In this document: positions 19,743 to 29,779 of the stretch, piece after piece
How the letters are laid out: each line of letters starts with the position of its first letter
How positions within the stretch are numbered: position 1 is the first letter of the stretch
Source of the DNA: Lysinibacillus pakistanensis
GTDB lineage: Bacteria; Bacillota; Bacilli; Bacillales_A; Planococcaceae
Assembly: GCF_030123245.1 (NCBI RefSeq)
Contig: NZ_CP126101.1
Span: 1,672,501 to 1,736,500, forward strand
Length of the DNA stretch: 64,000 nt
Direction: 5' to 3'
Translations under genes and position numbers: made by a program
Notes under the pieces: generated by a model
The model's database searches: none
The model's input: only the letters and a program-made list of their open reading frames with translations
Told to the model about the DNA's origin: nothing

Positions 19743-20417
19743 GTGCTAAATAAAATTTATGATTGGGTCGATGAACGCTTAGATATTACACCGATTTGGC
19801 GTGATATTGCCGACCACGAAGTGCCTGAGCACGTAAACCCTGCACATCATTTTTCAGCATTCGTTTACTGTTTTGGTGGATTAACGTTCTTCATTACAGT
19901 TATACAAATTCTATCTGGTATGTTTTTAACAATGTACTATGTACCAGACGTAGTGAATGCATGGAAGTCAGTTTATTATTTACAAAACGAAGTAGCATTT
20001 GGTGAAATCGTACGCGGTATGCACCACTGGGGAGCTTCATTAGTAATCGTAATGATGTTCTTACATACGCTTCGTGTATTCTTTACAGGTTCTTATAAGA
20101 AACCTCGTGAATTAAACTGGATGGTTGGTGTAGGTATTTTTGGTGTAATGATGGGTCTTGGCTTTACAGGATACTTATTACCTTGGGATATGAAAGCATT
20201 ATTCGCTACAAAAGTAGGTATCGAAATTGCTGCATCTGTACCGTTTATCGGGGGAATGATTAAAGTCTTATTAGCGGGTGACTCAACGATTCTTGGAGCT
20301 CAAACGTTAACACGATTCTTTGCGATTCATGTATTCTTCTTACCTGCAGTATTGTTTGGGTTACTTGCAGCACACTTTATCATGATTCGTCGTCAAGGAA
20401 TTTCAGGGCCGTTGTAA
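19743..20417 (+). CDS. qcrB: Menaquinol:cytochrome c reductase cytochrome b subunit
   Basis: A 224-residue, four-helix cytochrome b (N-terminal half type, b6-like). It binds two b hemes; ligand histidines are visible in RGMHHWGASLVIVMMFLHTLR and FFAIHVFFLPAVLFGLLAAHF. The GTG start at 19743 follows aaggggg. It lies between the Rieske and the fused subunit IV-cytochrome c, the standard Bacillus arrangement. Confidence 0.97.
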   Translation: MLNKIYDWVDERLDITPIWRDIADHEVPEHVNPAHHFSAFVYCFGGLTFFITVIQILSGMFLTMYYVPDVVNAWKSVYYLQNEVAFGEIVRGMHHWGASLVIVMMFLHTLRVFFTGSYKKPRELNWMVGVGIFGVMMGLGFTGYLLPWDMKALFATKVGIEIAASVPFIGGMIKVLLAGDSTILGAQTLTRFFAIHVFFLPAVLFGLLAAHFIMIRRQGISGPL

Positions 20418-20459
20418 TAGTTCTTGACGGTTCGATGATTTTTTAAAGGAGGGGAAACA

Positions 20460-21254
20460 ATGCATCGCGGAAAAGGAATGAAATTTGTTGGTGATTCTCG
20501 TATTAAAGCGAATCATAGAATGCCGAACGTTCCAAAGGATTATTCCGAATATCCAGGTAAGACGGAAGCCTTCTGGCCAAACTTCTTACTAAAAGAATGG
20601 ATGGTTGGTGCTGTATTCTTAATTGCTTACTTATTATTAACAGTTGCTCATCCATCGCCACTTGAAGGGCCGGCTGATCCAACTAGAGCATATACACCAC
20701 TACCAGACTGGTACTTCTTATCTATGTATCAACTTTTAAAATACTCATTTGCTTCTGGTCCATACCAAATCATTGGGACTCTTGTAATTCCAGGTCTTGC
20801 ATTTGGAGCGCTATTATTAATGCCATTTTTAGATAAAGGCCCAGAACGTCGTCCATCTAAACGTCCGTTACCGACTGCGTTTATGTTATTAACTTTGGCT
20901 GCTATGTTCTACTTAACTTGGGAGTCAGTTGTGAACCACGACTGGGAAGCTCAAAAAGCTATGGGTGCCATTGTAGAAGAGGTTAAAGTTGATATTGATG
21001 AATCTCTACCAGGTTTTGCAATTTGGAATGGTGACACTGGTGAACAAGCTAAATCTTGTATTGGTTGTCATGCTGCTGACTTAAAAGGTGGTCCAGCTGC
21101 TCCAAAATTAGTTGGTAATACTCTAACGGCTGAAGAAATTGAAGATATTATTCACAATGGTCGTGGTGATATGCCACCTGGTGCATTTGCTGGTACAGAT
21201 GAAGAAGCGAAGCAATTAGCTGAATTTATTGCAAGCTTAAAAGCTAAAGAATAA
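20460..21254 (+). CDS. qcrC: Menaquinol:cytochrome c reductase fused subunit IV / cytochrome c
   Basis: The 264-residue protein joins three membrane helices of a subunit IV-like part (quinone site motif PDWY at 82-85) to a C-terminal class I cytochrome c with heme motif CIGCH at 200-204 and probable axial M238. This fusion is the known Bacillus design, giving the complex its own bound cytochrome c. Ribosome site aaaggagggg. A terminator follows, ending the qcrABC unit. Confidence 0.97.
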   Translation: MHRGKGMKFVGDSRIKANHRMPNVPKDYSEYPGKTEAFWPNFLLKEWMVGAVFLIAYLLLTVAHPSPLEGPADPTRAYTPLPDWYFLSMYQLLKYSFASGPYQIIGTLVIPGLAFGALLLMPFLDKGPERRPSKRPLPTAFMLLTLAAMFYLTWESVVNHDWEAQKAMGAIVEEVKVDIDESLPGFAIWNGDTGEQAKSCIGCHAADLKGGPAAPKLVGNTLTAEEIEDIIHNGRGDMPPGAFAGTDEEAKQLAEFIASLKAKE

Positions 21255-21261
21255 GCTTAGT

Positions 21262-21291
21262 TTAAAAGAGTCAGGAAACTGGCTCTTTTTT
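21262..21291 (+). terminator. Terminator of qcrABC
   Basis: A 9-bp stem (aagagtcag with ctggctctt, one G-T pair, loop gaaa) runs into TTTTTT. The following 290 bases to ypjA hold only AT-rich sequence; a TTGACA at 21437-21442 has no good -10 partner at 17 bp. Confidence 0.88.
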
Positions 21292-21582
21292 CTCGCTTTA
21301 TATAAGACTGTTTCAGCTATAATAAAGTTCCTGTGAAATATATTTTATTACAATAATATTTTATCCATTTAGCTTTGTACTGAATCCCATGTTATAGCTC
21401 CCAAAATTTGTCTTCTGTATCAATGAATTTGGAAGCTTGACAGTGTGTGAGCTAGTTTGTACCGTTTTGTTAGAATTAATACGGTCTCCTCAATACAAAA
21501 GCGTGCGATTAAGACGATTGGATACATAATTACAGTTAAAAAAGGCATCTTAGTAAAGACGCAAGATAAAGGAGTGTGAAAC

Positions 21583-22179
21583 ATGCAAATTACACGTGCA
21601 AATATCTGGTATCTCCTTACACATAAATCATTTTTAGTTGTATTACTCATTATTAATCTACTTGGAACAATCTACGGCTATTATTGGTATGGCTGGCAGC
21701 TAGCAATAACAAAGCCCATTTTTTATATTTTTGTGCCAGATAGCCCAACTGCCAGCCTATTCTTTTGCTTTGTCCTGATAGTCTGGATTATGGGAAAAAG
21801 TTGGCCATTGATGGAAGTGCTTGCTCTAGTTACGTTAGTGAAATATGGGATATGGGCTGACGTTATGAATATTTGGACACTGATTGAAACAGGTTCGATT
21901 GGCTGGCAAGGATGGATGCTCGTAGGCTCCCATTTTGCAATGGCTGTTCAAGCAATTCTTTATATTGGGAAATATGTTTTTACATATTGGCATATCGCTG
22001 TAGCAGCGGTTTGGACATTGCATAATGATGTTATTGATTATGTTTTTGGACAGATGCCCATGTACCGTGACTTAGCAGATTATACTAGCTATATTGGCTA
22101 TTTTACGTTTTGGTTATCAATTGCATGTATATTTTTAGCTATTTTCTCAATAAGGTGGCGCAAATATTTGCCGAATTAG
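21583..22179 (+). CDS. ypjA: DUF1405 membrane protein (YpjA)
   Basis: A 198-residue integral membrane protein with about six hydrophobic segments, matching the YpjA/DUF1405 family by its position after qcrC and composition (for example WYGWQLAITKPIFYIFVPDSPTASLFF and GMWxHF-type segments). Function unknown. Ribosome site aaaggag precedes ATG 21583. It is followed after 48 bases by a metalloprotease gene. Confidence 0.8.
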   Translation: MQITRANIWYLLTHKSFLVVLLIINLLGTIYGYYWYGWQLAITKPIFYIFVPDSPTASLFFCFVLIVWIMGKSWPLMEVLALVTLVKYGIWADVMNIWTLIETGSIGWQGWMLVGSHFAMAVQAILYIGKYVFTYWHIAVAAVWTLHNDVIDYVFGQMPMYRDLADYTSYIGYFTFWLSIACIFLAIFSIRWRKYLPN

Positions 22180-22227
22180 GGTAATGATTATAGAATTATA
22201 GTATCGAGGTAGAAAGGGGTTAGTAAA

Positions 22228-22914
22228 TTGTCAACAGGCATGTATATTGTTTATTTTGCGATTATATTGTTACTGCCGCTATATGCTCAAATGAAGGTCA
22301 AGGGCACGTACAATAAGTTTGCGAAAGAACGTACAATGAAGGGACAAACAGGTGCAGAGGTAGCGCGTGCGATTTTAGATGCGAACGGTTTATATGATGT
22401 ACGAGTTGTTCCAACGCAAGGGGTTTTGTCGGACCATTATAATCCAGCAACAAAAACGGTTGCTTTATCAGAAAGTAACTTTTATGAAGCGAGTGTTGCA
22501 GGTGCTGCTGTTGCTGCCCATGAGGTAGGCCACGCCATCCAACATAAAGAAGCTTATTCCATGCTAACTTTACGTAGTAAGCTTGTTCCAGTAGCAAATA
22601 TTTCATCCAATGCATCTTGGATATTTGTAATGATTGGTATTTTTGCTTCTAATCCGAAATTCTTGTTGTTAGGTATCGTCCTACTAGCTGCAGGCGTAGT
22701 TTTCCAATTAGTAACCTTACCCGTTGAATTTGATGCATCTAAGCGCGCGTTAGTGCAAATGAATTCATTAGGTATTATTACAAATGAGGAAGAGCGACCA
22801 GCACGAAAAGTGTTAAGTGCAGCGGCATTAACATATGTTGCAGCCGCAGCCGTAGCTGTCTTAGAATTATTACGTTTAGTGTTAATCTTTACAAATATGC
22901 GTAGTGATGATTAA
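22228..22914 (+). CDS. YugP-like neutral zinc metallopeptidase
   Basis: A 228-residue membrane protein of the Zn_peptidase_2 (YugP) family. The zinc site HEVGH is at 98-102 between an N-terminal membrane helix (5-20) and two later hydrophobic spans; the third ligand region VEFDASKRAL near 170 is also present. The TTG start at 22228 follows aaagggg. In Bacillus subtilis this slot is held by the unrelated ypjB, so this is a replacement or rearrangement. Substrate unknown. Confidence 0.88.
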   Translation: MSTGMYIVYFAIILLLPLYAQMKVKGTYNKFAKERTMKGQTGAEVARAILDANGLYDVRVVPTQGVLSDHYNPATKTVALSESNFYEASVAGAAVAAHEVGHAIQHKEAYSMLTLRSKLVPVANISSNASWIFVMIGIFASNPKFLLLGIVLLAAGVVFQLVTLPVEFDASKRALVQMNSLGIITNEEERPARKVLSAAALTYVAAAAVAVLELLRLVLIFTNMRSDD

Positions 22915-22921
22915 TGTAAAG

Positions 22922-22963
22922 GCTTGTTGTAGTGGTGAAATCGCCACTATGGCAAGTTTTTTA
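22922..22963 (+). terminator. Terminator downstream of the zinc peptidase
   Basis: A long imperfect stem (cttgttgtagtgg with ccactatggcaag, loop tgaaatcg) is followed by TTTTTT. A second short inverted repeat (ctgctcgccagatagctagcag) lies at 22981-23002. Confidence 0.8.
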
Positions 22964-23052
22964 TCTATCAAAGAAAAAAACTGCTCGCCAGATAGCTAGC
23001 AGTTTGAATTCTTTGAAGGGGGACTTTGTGTTAATGAAAAGTCCATGCTCGT

Positions 23053-23922
23053 TTAATGTAAGGGCTGTTTTTGATCATCAAGAGTAAAGCCCTCTCCTGC
23101 AACATCACGCACTTCTATTATTGATACAAAGGCATGTGGATCTACATCATGAATAATCGATTTCAACCGTACTACCTCATTTCGGCCAATCACACAATAT
23201 ATGACTTCCTTTTGCTGCTTTGTAAAATGACCATGACCCTCCAGAATCGTGATACCGCGTTCCATTCGTAGTGCAATCATTTCAGCAATCGTACTTGATT
23301 TCTCAGAGATAATAAGTGCTCCACGCGCAGCATAAGCTCCTTCTTGAACAAAATCAATGACACGAGCTCCAACAAACACCGCAACTAGCGTATACATCAT
23401 AGAGCGTGCATCTAAAAAAGTTAGCCATGATAGAATAATAACGATGGCATCAAAGATGAACATTGTTTTACCCATGCTCCAGCCGAAGTATTTATGACCT
23501 AGTCGTGCTAAAATATCCACACCACCAGTCGTACCACCAAAACGAAAGACAATGCCAAGTCCTAGGCCGACAAATACACCTGCAAAAAGAGCAACAAGCA
23601 GCATATCGTCCTCTAAATGAATTGTGAATTGATATTTTTGGAAAATTTTAAGGAATACGGATACCGATAAAGTTCCCACAAGTGTATAAATAAATGACTT
23701 TTTTCCAAGTAAACGATAGCCTATGATAAACATAGGAATATTCAATAGTAAATTCATTAAGGCAGGGTCCCAGCCTAGTGTAAAATAAAGTATAAGAGTG
23801 ATACCACTTAAACCACCTTCGCCAAGCTGATTTTGCATGTTAAAGTGGACGAAGCCGAAGCTAAAAATAGCAGCTCCGAGCATAATTGCGATGATATTGC
23901 GAATTTTAATCTGTTTTAGCAT
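23053..23922 (-). CDS. YitT family membrane protein (YpjC-like)
   Basis: A 289-residue protein with five to six N-terminal membrane helices (DUF161 repeats with GGTTGGVDILARLGHKYFG) and a soluble C-terminal DUF2179 domain (VIGRNEVVRLKSIIHDVDPHAFVSIIEVRDVAGEGF). Function is unknown for the family. The start at 23922 is chosen because caggagg precedes MLKQIKIRN; the longer reading frame to 24060 has no membrane-family similarity. It is read away from the mazG-dapB operon, as ypjC is not in Bacillus subtilis where it is co-directional, so this may mark a local inversion (inference). Confidence 0.85.
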   Translation of the reverse strand: MLKQIKIRNIIAIMLGAAIFSFGFVHFNMQNQLGEGGLSGITLILYFTLGWDPALMNLLLNIPMFIIGYRLLGKKSFIYTLVGTLSVSVFLKIFQKYQFTIHLEDDMLLVALFAGVFVGLGLGIVFRFGGTTGGVDILARLGHKYFGWSMGKTMFIFDAIVIILSWLTFLDARSMMYTLVAVFVGARVIDFVQEGAYAARGALIISEKSSTIAEMIALRMERGITILEGHGHFTKQQKEVIYCVIGRNEVVRLKSIIHDVDPHAFVSIIEVRDVAGEGFTLDDQKQPLH

Positions 23923-24036
23923 GTGTCCTCCTGTAGTTCCAACAAATGAAGTAGTGCTATCTATTATCTGACATTTTATTGTTTTTGACAACAATGGTGT
24001 AAATTTTATACGATGGTATGTAGGAGTGTGATTATA

Positions 24037-24372
24037 ATGACTGAACAAGTGACAATGCAAGCTTTACAGCAGCGTGTTGATGATTATATAGGACAATTTA
24101 AGGAAGGTTATTTCCCACCCTTTGAATTATTGGCACGATTAACAGAGGAGCTTGGTGAATTATCACGAGAGGTACAAGATGTTTACGGACAAAAAAAGAA
24201 AAAGAGTACAGAGGGAACAAATAGCATTGAAGAAGAGTTAGGGGACTTTTTCTTTGTGTTAGTTTGCTTTGCCAATGCACAAGGCATTAAATTAGATGAA
24301 GCACTTTTACGCGTCATACATAAATTTGAAACGAGAGATAAGGATCGCTGGACTAGAAAGGATGAGGAATAA
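24037..24372 (+). CDS. ypjD: MazG-type nucleotide pyrophosphohydrolase (YpjD)
   Basis: A 111-residue all-alpha NTP pyrophosphohydrolase of the MazG superfamily. The metal-binding EExxE pattern is seen in TEELGELSREV, and a second acidic pair in EEELGDFFFVLVCFAN (ExxD). It likely cleaves non-canonical NTPs. ATG 24037 is used; taggag precedes it. Its stop overlaps the dapB start by one base, giving translational coupling as in Bacillus. Confidence 0.88.
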   Translation: MTEQVTMQALQQRVDDYIGQFKEGYFPPFELLARLTEELGELSREVQDVYGQKKKKSTEGTNSIEEELGDFFFVLVCFANAQGIKLDEALLRVIHKFETRDKDRWTRKDEE

Positions 24373-25169
24373 TGTCGATTCGTGTAGCAATTGCAGGACC
24401 AAGGGGAAAAATGGGGGCTGAAGCTGTACATACAGTCATGAAACATGACAAAATGGAATTAGTAGCTGTACTAGATTATAAGGAAGTAGGAAAAACATTA
24501 GCTGATTTAGACATGTTTCCAGCGAGCTATACAGTACCTGTATTTACAGAAATGCATGATCTTGTAGAAGCAACAGCACCAGACGTGTTAGTGGATTTAA
24601 CAAACCCTCATGCCGTCTATAAGCATACAAAAGAAGCATTACATTTAAATGTACGACCTGTCATAGGAACAACAGGTTTTACAGATAGACAGCTAGAAGA
24701 ATTATCCGCAATTGCAAAAGAAAAAGAGCTAGGCTGTATTATTGCCCCGAACTTTGCAATCGGTGCTATTTTGATGATGAAATTCGCGAAGGAAGCGGCA
24801 AAATACTTACCGGATGTAGAAATTATGGAAATGCACCACGATCAAAAGCTAGATGCACCATCTGGGACGGCTGTTAAAACGGCACAATTGATTCAAGAGG
24901 TTCGAGCACCAAAAGGGCAAGGACATCCTGAAGAAAAAGAAACGATTGCTGGTGCTAGAGGGGGAGAGTTTGATGGGATGCGCATACATTCCGTCCGATT
25001 ACCAGGGCTAGTAGCACACCAGCAAGTTTTATTTGGTGGGGATGGGCAGTTATTAACGATTCGCCATGATTCTTTAAATCGTAATTCTTTTATGTCAGGG
25101 ATAGCCTTTTGCGTAGAAGAGGTCATGAAAATGGATCAACTTGTATATGGTTTAGAAAACATCATCTAA
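24372..25169 (+). CDS. dapB: 4-hydroxy-tetrahydrodipicolinate reductase
   Basis: Reduces dihydrodipicolinate with NAD(P)H in lysine and meso-diaminopimelate synthesis. The 265-residue protein starts with the glycine loop [10 protein letters not shown] (8-17) and has GTTGF near 98-102 and the catalytic [15 protein letters not shown] histidine-lysine signature. ATG overlaps the ypjD stop. Followed by mgsA after 19 bases. Confidence 0.97.
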   Translation: MSIRVAIAGPRGKMGAEAVHTVMKHDKMELVAVLDYKEVGKTLADLDMFPASYTVPVFTEMHDLVEATAPDVLVDLTNPHAVYKHTKEALHLNVRPVIGTTGFTDRQLEELSAIAKEKELGCIIAPNFAIGAILMMKFAKEAAKYLPDVEIMEMHHDQKLDAPSGTAVKTAQLIQEVRAPKGQGHPEEKETIAGARGGEFDGMRIHSVRLPGLVAHQQVLFGGDGQLLTIRHDSLNRNSFMSGIAFCVEEVMKMDQLVYGLENII

Positions 25170-25188
25170 AGATGGGGATGGACGCTTT

Positions 25189-25593
25189 ATGAAAATCGCA
25201 CTAATCGCACATGATCGTAAAAAAGATAATTTAGTACAGTTTGCTATTGCTTACAAAGATATTTTAAATGAGCACCATTTGTATGCTACTGGTACAACAG
25301 GGCAGCGCGTAATTGAGGCTACAGGTTTAGAGGTTACCCGTTTTCGTTCAGGTCCACTTGGTGGAGACCAACAAATTGGCGCAATGATTGCCAATAATGA
25401 TATGGATATGGTTATTTTTTTCCGCGATCCTTTAACAGCACAACCACATGAGCCAGATGTTTCTGCGCTTATCCGTCTCTGTGATGTTTACCAGGTACCA
25501 CTGGCAACAAATATGGGAACTGCAGAAATATTACTTAAAGGCCTACAAGAGGGCTTTGTAGATTGGAGATTGATTCAAGAAAGAAGAAATTAA
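25189..25593 (+). CDS. mgsA: Methylglyoxal synthase
   Basis: Converts dihydroxyacetone phosphate to methylglyoxal and phosphate, a glycolytic bypass. The 134-residue protein has HDRKK (9-13) at the phosphate site, TGTTG near 41-45, [12 protein letters not shown] and the catalytic aspartate in FFRDPL. Its position after dapB is conserved in Bacillus, although there bshB1 usually follows; here bshA follows after 33 bases. Confidence 0.95.
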   Translation: MKIALIAHDRKKDNLVQFAIAYKDILNEHHLYATGTTGQRVIEATGLEVTRFRSGPLGGDQQIGAMIANNDMDMVIFFRDPLTAQPHEPDVSALIRLCDVYQVPLATNMGTAEILLKGLQEGFVDWRLIQERRN

Positions 25594-25626
25594 AAAAAGA
25601 CGCGATTTAGAAAGGATGATCATCGA

Positions 25627-26772
25627 ATGAGAAAGCTAAAAATAGGCATTACCTGTTATCCAACTGTTGGAGGCTCTGGTGTCATTGCGACAGAATTAGG
25701 AAAAATGCTTGCAGAGAGAGGACACGAAATTCATTTCATCACCTCAAGCGTACCATTTCGATTGAATAAAATTTATCCAACCGTCTTTTTCCATGAAGTA
25801 GAAGTGAATAACTATTCGGTATTTCAATATTCTCCATACGATATTGCTTTAGCAAGTAAGATGGCTGATGTCATTAAGGATGAAGAGCTGGACGTATTGC
25901 ATGTGCATTATGCTATTCCACATGCAGTATGTGCGGTATTAGCACGTGAAATGAGCGGGCGGGACATTGGCATTGTCACAACCTTACATGGCACTGATAT
26001 ATCGGTGCTAGGGCAGGATTCCACCCTGTCACAGGCGATAAAGTATGGCATTGATAAATCTGATATTGTCACTACAGTATCCCAAGCTTTAAAGGAACAA
26101 ACTTATGAACTAATAGATACGGTAAAGCCTATTGAAACGATTTACAACTTTGTAGATGAGCGTGAATACTTCCCTCGTAATTCAGGCAATTTAAAGGAAC
26201 AATTCGGTATTCAAGATGATGAAAAAGTCATTATTCACGTCTCTAACTTCCGTAAAATTAAGAATCTTCCGCATATTGTGGATGCATTTATGAAAATACG
26301 TGCGAATATGAAGGCAAAATTATTATTAGTAGGGGATGGACCAGAAAAGCATCGTGTAATGGACCAAGTAAAGGAAAGTCCTTATGTAAAAGATGTTTTG
26401 TTTTTAGGGAAACAGGAAAACTTGGCTGAATTGTATGCCATTAGTGATCTAAAATTATTACTTTCACAGCAGGAATCTTTCGGTTTGGTATTATTGGAAG
26501 CAATGGCGTGTGGCGTGCCTTGTATTGGCTCAAATGTTGGTGGAATCCCTGAGGTAATCGAACATGATGTGGATGGTTATATAGTGGAATTAGGGGATAC
26601 AGATGCTGTAGCAGAGTACGCTGTAAATTTATTACAGGATGAAGGTAAATTACAACGTTTCCGTGAAGCTGCTATCCGTGCTGTCGATGAAAAATTCCAC
26701 TCAGCTAAAATTGTAGAGCAATATGAAAAATTGTACGAAAAGGTTGCGGAAAGAAATCATGCAAAACAATAA
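25627..26772 (+). CDS. bshA: N-acetyl-alpha-D-glucosaminyl L-malate synthase (BshA)
   Basis: A GT4 glycosyltransferase that joins UDP-GlcNAc and L-malate, the first step of bacillithiol synthesis. The 381-residue protein has the N-terminal [18 protein letters not shown] loop, HVHYAIPHA, and the GT4 donor motif [20 protein letters not shown] with E...E spacing. Ribosome site aaaggatg. The deacetylase gene bshB1, normally adjacent upstream, is not in this window. The stop overlaps the start of cca. Confidence 0.95.
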   Translation: MRKLKIGITCYPTVGGSGVIATELGKMLAERGHEIHFITSSVPFRLNKIYPTVFFHEVEVNNYSVFQYSPYDIALASKMADVIKDEELDVLHVHYAIPHAVCAVLAREMSGRDIGIVTTLHGTDISVLGQDSTLSQAIKYGIDKSDIVTTVSQALKEQTYELIDTVKPIETIYNFVDEREYFPRNSGNLKEQFGIQDDEKVIIHVSNFRKIKNLPHIVDAFMKIRANMKAKLLLVGDGPEKHRVMDQVKESPYVKDVLFLGKQENLAELYAISDLKLLLSQQESFGLVLLEAMACGVPCIGSNVGGIPEVIEHDVDGYIVELGDTDAVAEYAVNLLQDEGKLQRFREAAIRAVDEKFHSAKIVEQYEKLYEKVAERNHAKQ

Positions 26773-27937
26773 AGAATGGCAAGCAGCCTATTCAGTTATA
26801 GAACAATTAGAAAACGCAGGCTTTGAAGCAGTAATCGTTGGTGGCGCGGTGCGAGATACAATACTCGGTCGCCCTGCCCATGATGTAGATGTGGCGACAA
26901 ATGCCATGCCAGAAGAAGTAAAGTCCGTCTTTAATCATACGGCGGATATAGGTATTCAGCATGGGACGGTGCTTGTTATCGTGCCTGCCGGTTCTGTAGA
27001 GGTAACGACATTTCGTACCGACGGACAATATACGGATCACCGTAGACCTGAGGAAGTGCAGTTTGTGCGTTCACTCCAGGATGATTTACAGCGTCGAGAT
27101 TTTACGATGAATGCCATTGCGATGTGCCGCGATGGCTCTTTCGTTGATTTTTACGGCGGACGTCAGGATATTGAGGCTGGTATTATACGCGCTGTAGGTA
27201 ATCCTCAGATTCGATTTACTGAGGATGCATTACGCATGCTTCGAGCGGTACGATTTTCAGCCCAGCTTGGTTTTGAAATTGAGTCTGCAACATTGAAGGC
27301 AATTCAGAATAAGGCCGCTGATATTTCCTGGATTGCAAATGAACGTATAAAGGCAGAGCTTGATAAGATATGGACAGGGAAAGATGTTTTTAAGGGTATT
27401 TTAATGCTTGAGCAAAGTAGTTTAGCCAATTATTTGCAAGGTTCTTTTGAGGCTAAACAGTGGTGTGATTTTAAGGCTCATCATAGGCTAATAGGCTGGG
27501 CATATTTTGCGGTGTTACAGGGTGAATGCTGGCAAGACGTATTGCGTAGCTATCGATTATCGAATAAGGAAATCGGTTTTGTCAAGGCCGTGATAGCCGC
27601 TTTAGATGCCTTAAAAAGAGGTTGGTCCAATATGGATTACTTGATGTTTACGCAGCAAGAACTTGAAACAGCTCGCTATGTTGCAGAGCTTAGAGAACTT
27701 AGCGTTCACATACCACAGCAAAGTATACCTGAATTACAGGCTCAGCTTCCTATAAAACATCAGAAGGAATTAGTAGTAAACGGTTCTGACTTATTAACAT
27801 GGTCTGGAAAAAAGGGTGGGCCATGGGTAAAGGAAGCATTACAAAAGATGCTAGAAGCAGTCGTGAATGGCGAACTACAAAATGACCGACAACAGATAAA
27901 GGAATGGATAGAGCATGAGTATTTCCATGAAGGATGA
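26759..27937 (+). CDS. cca: CCA tRNA nucleotidyltransferase
   Basis: Adds or repairs the CCA end of tRNAs without a template. The 392-residue class II enzyme has [24 protein letters not shown] with the catalytic DxD, the RRDFTMNAI motif and [15 protein letters not shown] 26759 is inferred because the mature family start is near there; it overlaps bshA by 14 bases with ggaaag upstream. The gene overlaps birA at its end by 23 bases. Confidence 0.93.
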   Translation: MQNNKEWQAAYSVIEQLENAGFEAVIVGGAVRDTILGRPAHDVDVATNAMPEEVKSVFNHTADIGIQHGTVLVIVPAGSVEVTTFRTDGQYTDHRRPEEVQFVRSLQDDLQRRDFTMNAIAMCRDGSFVDFYGGRQDIEAGIIRAVGNPQIRFTEDALRMLRAVRFSAQLGFEIESATLKAIQNKAADISWIANERIKAELDKIWTGKDVFKGILMLEQSSLANYLQGSFEAKQWCDFKAHHRLIGWAYFAVLQGECWQDVLRSYRLSNKEIGFVKAVIAALDALKRGWSNMDYLMFTQQELETARYVAELRELSVHIPQQSIPELQAQLPIKHQKELVVNGSDLLTWSGKKGGPWVKEALQKMLEAVVNGELQNDRQQIKEWIEHEYFHEG

Positions 27938-28898
27938 AATTTTAAAAAGAATATTAGCAGCTGACGGTGAAGCGGTTTCTGGTCAGGAGCTGGCAGATTC
28001 TCTTGGTGTATCGCGTACAGCCATTTGGAAGCATATGCAGACACTGCAGGAGGAAGGCTACACATTTGAAACAATTAAGAAAAAAGGTTATGTGCTGACA
28101 GGAGTACCTAATAGTTTAAGTCCAACCCAAATTGAGCTTTTTTTAAATACAAAACAGTTTGGACGGGAAATTCATTATTTTGATGTAGTAGATTCAACAC
28201 AAACAATTGCTCATAAGCTTGCACAGGAGGGAGCACCACAAGGCACAGTTATAATTGGGGAAGAGCAAACTGCTGGCCGTGGTCGTATGGCTCGTATGTG
28301 GGAGTCTGCAAATGGCACTGGCATTTGGATGACTATTATTGTGAGGCCAGATGTTACACCCCAGCAAGCTTCTTCCTATACGCTTGTCGTGGCAGTTGCC
28401 GTGACAATGGCAATTAAGACATTATATAAACAGATTGAACCGGCTATTAAATGGCCAAATGATCTTCTGATTAACGGGAAAAAATGTACTGGTATTTTAA
28501 CGGAGATGCAGGCAGAGGCGGATATGGTACAAGCTCTACTTGTAGGTATCGGCATTAATGCAAATCAGGTGGCATCAGATTTTTCACCAGATATAGCTAA
28601 TATTGCAACATCTCTACGCTTAGAAGCGGGTGAGGAGATCAACCGTGCTGCACTTGTTGCAACAATCTTACAGTACTTAGAGCAATTTACAGAGTTATAT
28701 GTCAAAGAGGGCTTTATAAGTATAAAAGCGCTGTGGGAGCAAATGTCCTGCACAATTGGTCAACACATTGAGGTTACGACGATACGTGAACGTTTTGAAG
28801 GCATTGCTAGTGGAATTACAGAAGATGGAGTACTACAGCTTACCCAAGACGATGGAACTATCCGTACAATCTATGCAGGCGATATAAAAATCATATAA
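27915..28898 (+). CDS. birA: Bifunctional biotin-protein ligase / biotin repressor
   Basis: Attaches biotin to carboxylases and, with biotinyl-AMP, represses biotin genes. Residues 5-60 form the winged helix (SGQELADSLGVSRTAIWKHMQTLQEEGY), so this is the repressor-capable type. The ligase core has GRGRMARMWES, KWPNDLLING and GIGINAN. The start at 27915 overlaps cca; ATG 27927 is an alternative. Usually followed by panB in Bacillus, but 3.7 kb of other genes are inserted here. Confidence 0.95.
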   Translation: MSISMKDEILKRILAADGEAVSGQELADSLGVSRTAIWKHMQTLQEEGYTFETIKKKGYVLTGVPNSLSPTQIELFLNTKQFGREIHYFDVVDSTQTIAHKLAQEGAPQGTVIIGEEQTAGRGRMARMWESANGTGIWMTIIVRPDVTPQQASSYTLVVAVAVTMAIKTLYKQIEPAIKWPNDLLINGKKCTGILTEMQAEADMVQALLVGIGINANQVASDFSPDIANIATSLRLEAGEEINRAALVATILQYLEQFTELYVKEGFISIKALWEQMSCTIGQHIEVTTIRERFEGIASGITEDGVLQLTQDDGTIRTIYAGDIKII

Positions 28899-28934
28899 AA
28901 ATAAGCTGCAAGTTCATTACTTGCAGCTTATTTT
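28898..28934. terminator. Bidirectional terminator between birA and the DUF4097 operon
   Basis: A perfect 15-bp stem (aaaataagctgcaag with cttgcagcttatttt, loop ttcatta) lies between two converging genes. The A and T flanks give a T tract in both directions. Confidence 0.93.
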
Positions 28935-28938
28935 AATT

Positions 28939-29778
28939 TCATTTTTTTAAAGACACATCTAAGTCACCGTGCGACAAGGAAACATTCAACTGATGATCAC
29001 CCTTGTTTAATTGAGTCACTGTTCCGCTTTGCTCTTCGTCATTGATGGATACATCACCAAAGCTTGTTTTTAATGCATAACCAATATCACTTTGTTTATT
29101 TTGTAAGTGAAGCGTTGCATCGCCAAAGCTAGAGGTAATAGTGGTTTGACCATTTAAAGTTCCATCAATATTTATATCTCCGTGCTTGCTTTCAATGTTG
29201 ATGCCGTTACTAGAATATTGTTGGAGCGTTAAATCACCAAAGTCCTGGGCAATCTCTGTTTTCTCGCCTGTCGTATTCGTAAATGTAATATCACCGTAAT
29301 CTTGAATAAGATTAAGCTGTTGATAATGTAGTCCTTGTAGTGCTGTATCTCCGAATTTACTGTCTATCACAATCATATCTAGTTTTTTATCTGCTGGGAG
29401 ATAGAGTTTGATAGAAGGTGAAGAAAAGCTAGCAAAGCCAAATTGCATGCGATTCTTTTTCTTCGCTTTTGCTTCAATCGTTAAAGTTCCATTTTCAATA
29501 TGATATGTTACATCTTGTTGCTCAAGTACATTTGCTTCTAGCTTATAGTTGCTATCATTTGCAATAATGCTAATATCGCCATAGTCATTCACTATATTTA
29601 TACTCGTAAATGCATCCAAATCATGTGATTGACTAACTAATGTATTATTGCTTGGTACATGTAGGCCATCCTCATCTTTGATAAGTAACCATCGACCGCC
29701 TGAAAAATAGCCAACTACTGCTAATAAAATGCCAAAAGCAATCATTGTCATTGCTAAAAGAGTATTTTTGGAAGTCAT
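28939..29778 (-). CDS. DUF4097 family beta-repeat membrane protein
   Basis: A 279-residue protein with one N-terminal membrane helix (about 8-27, LLAMTMIAFGILLAVVGYFSG) and an extracytoplasmic domain of repeated short strands with a recurring (F/Y/H)GD(I/A/L/V) pattern (YGDISI, FGDTAL, YGDITF, FGDLTL, HGDINI, FGDATL, FGDVSI, HGDLDV), typical of DUF4097 beta-solenoid proteins. It is the third gene of a padR-DUF1700-DUF4097 operon. This set is often linked to envelope stress control, but no function can be given from the sequence. aaggagg precedes the start. Confidence 0.85.
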   Translation of the reverse strand: MTSKNTLLAMTMIAFGILLAVVGYFSGGRWLLIKDEDGLHVPSNNTLVSQSHDLDAFTSINIVNDYGDISIIANDSNYKLEANVLEQQDVTYHIENGTLTIEAKAKKKNRMQFGFASFSSPSIKLYLPADKKLDMIVIDSKFGDTALQGLHYQQLNLIQDYGDITFTNTTGEKTEIAQDFGDLTLQQYSSNGINIESKHGDINIDGTLNGQTTITSSFGDATLHLQNKQSDIGYALKTSFGDVSINDEEQSGTVTQLNKGDHQLNVSLSHGDLDVSLKK

Positions 29779-29779
29779 T

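Noticed and set aside
21437..21465. TTGACA upstream of ypjA as a promoter
   Set aside because: The base pattern at the expected -10 (taccgt) is poor and no extended -10 is present.
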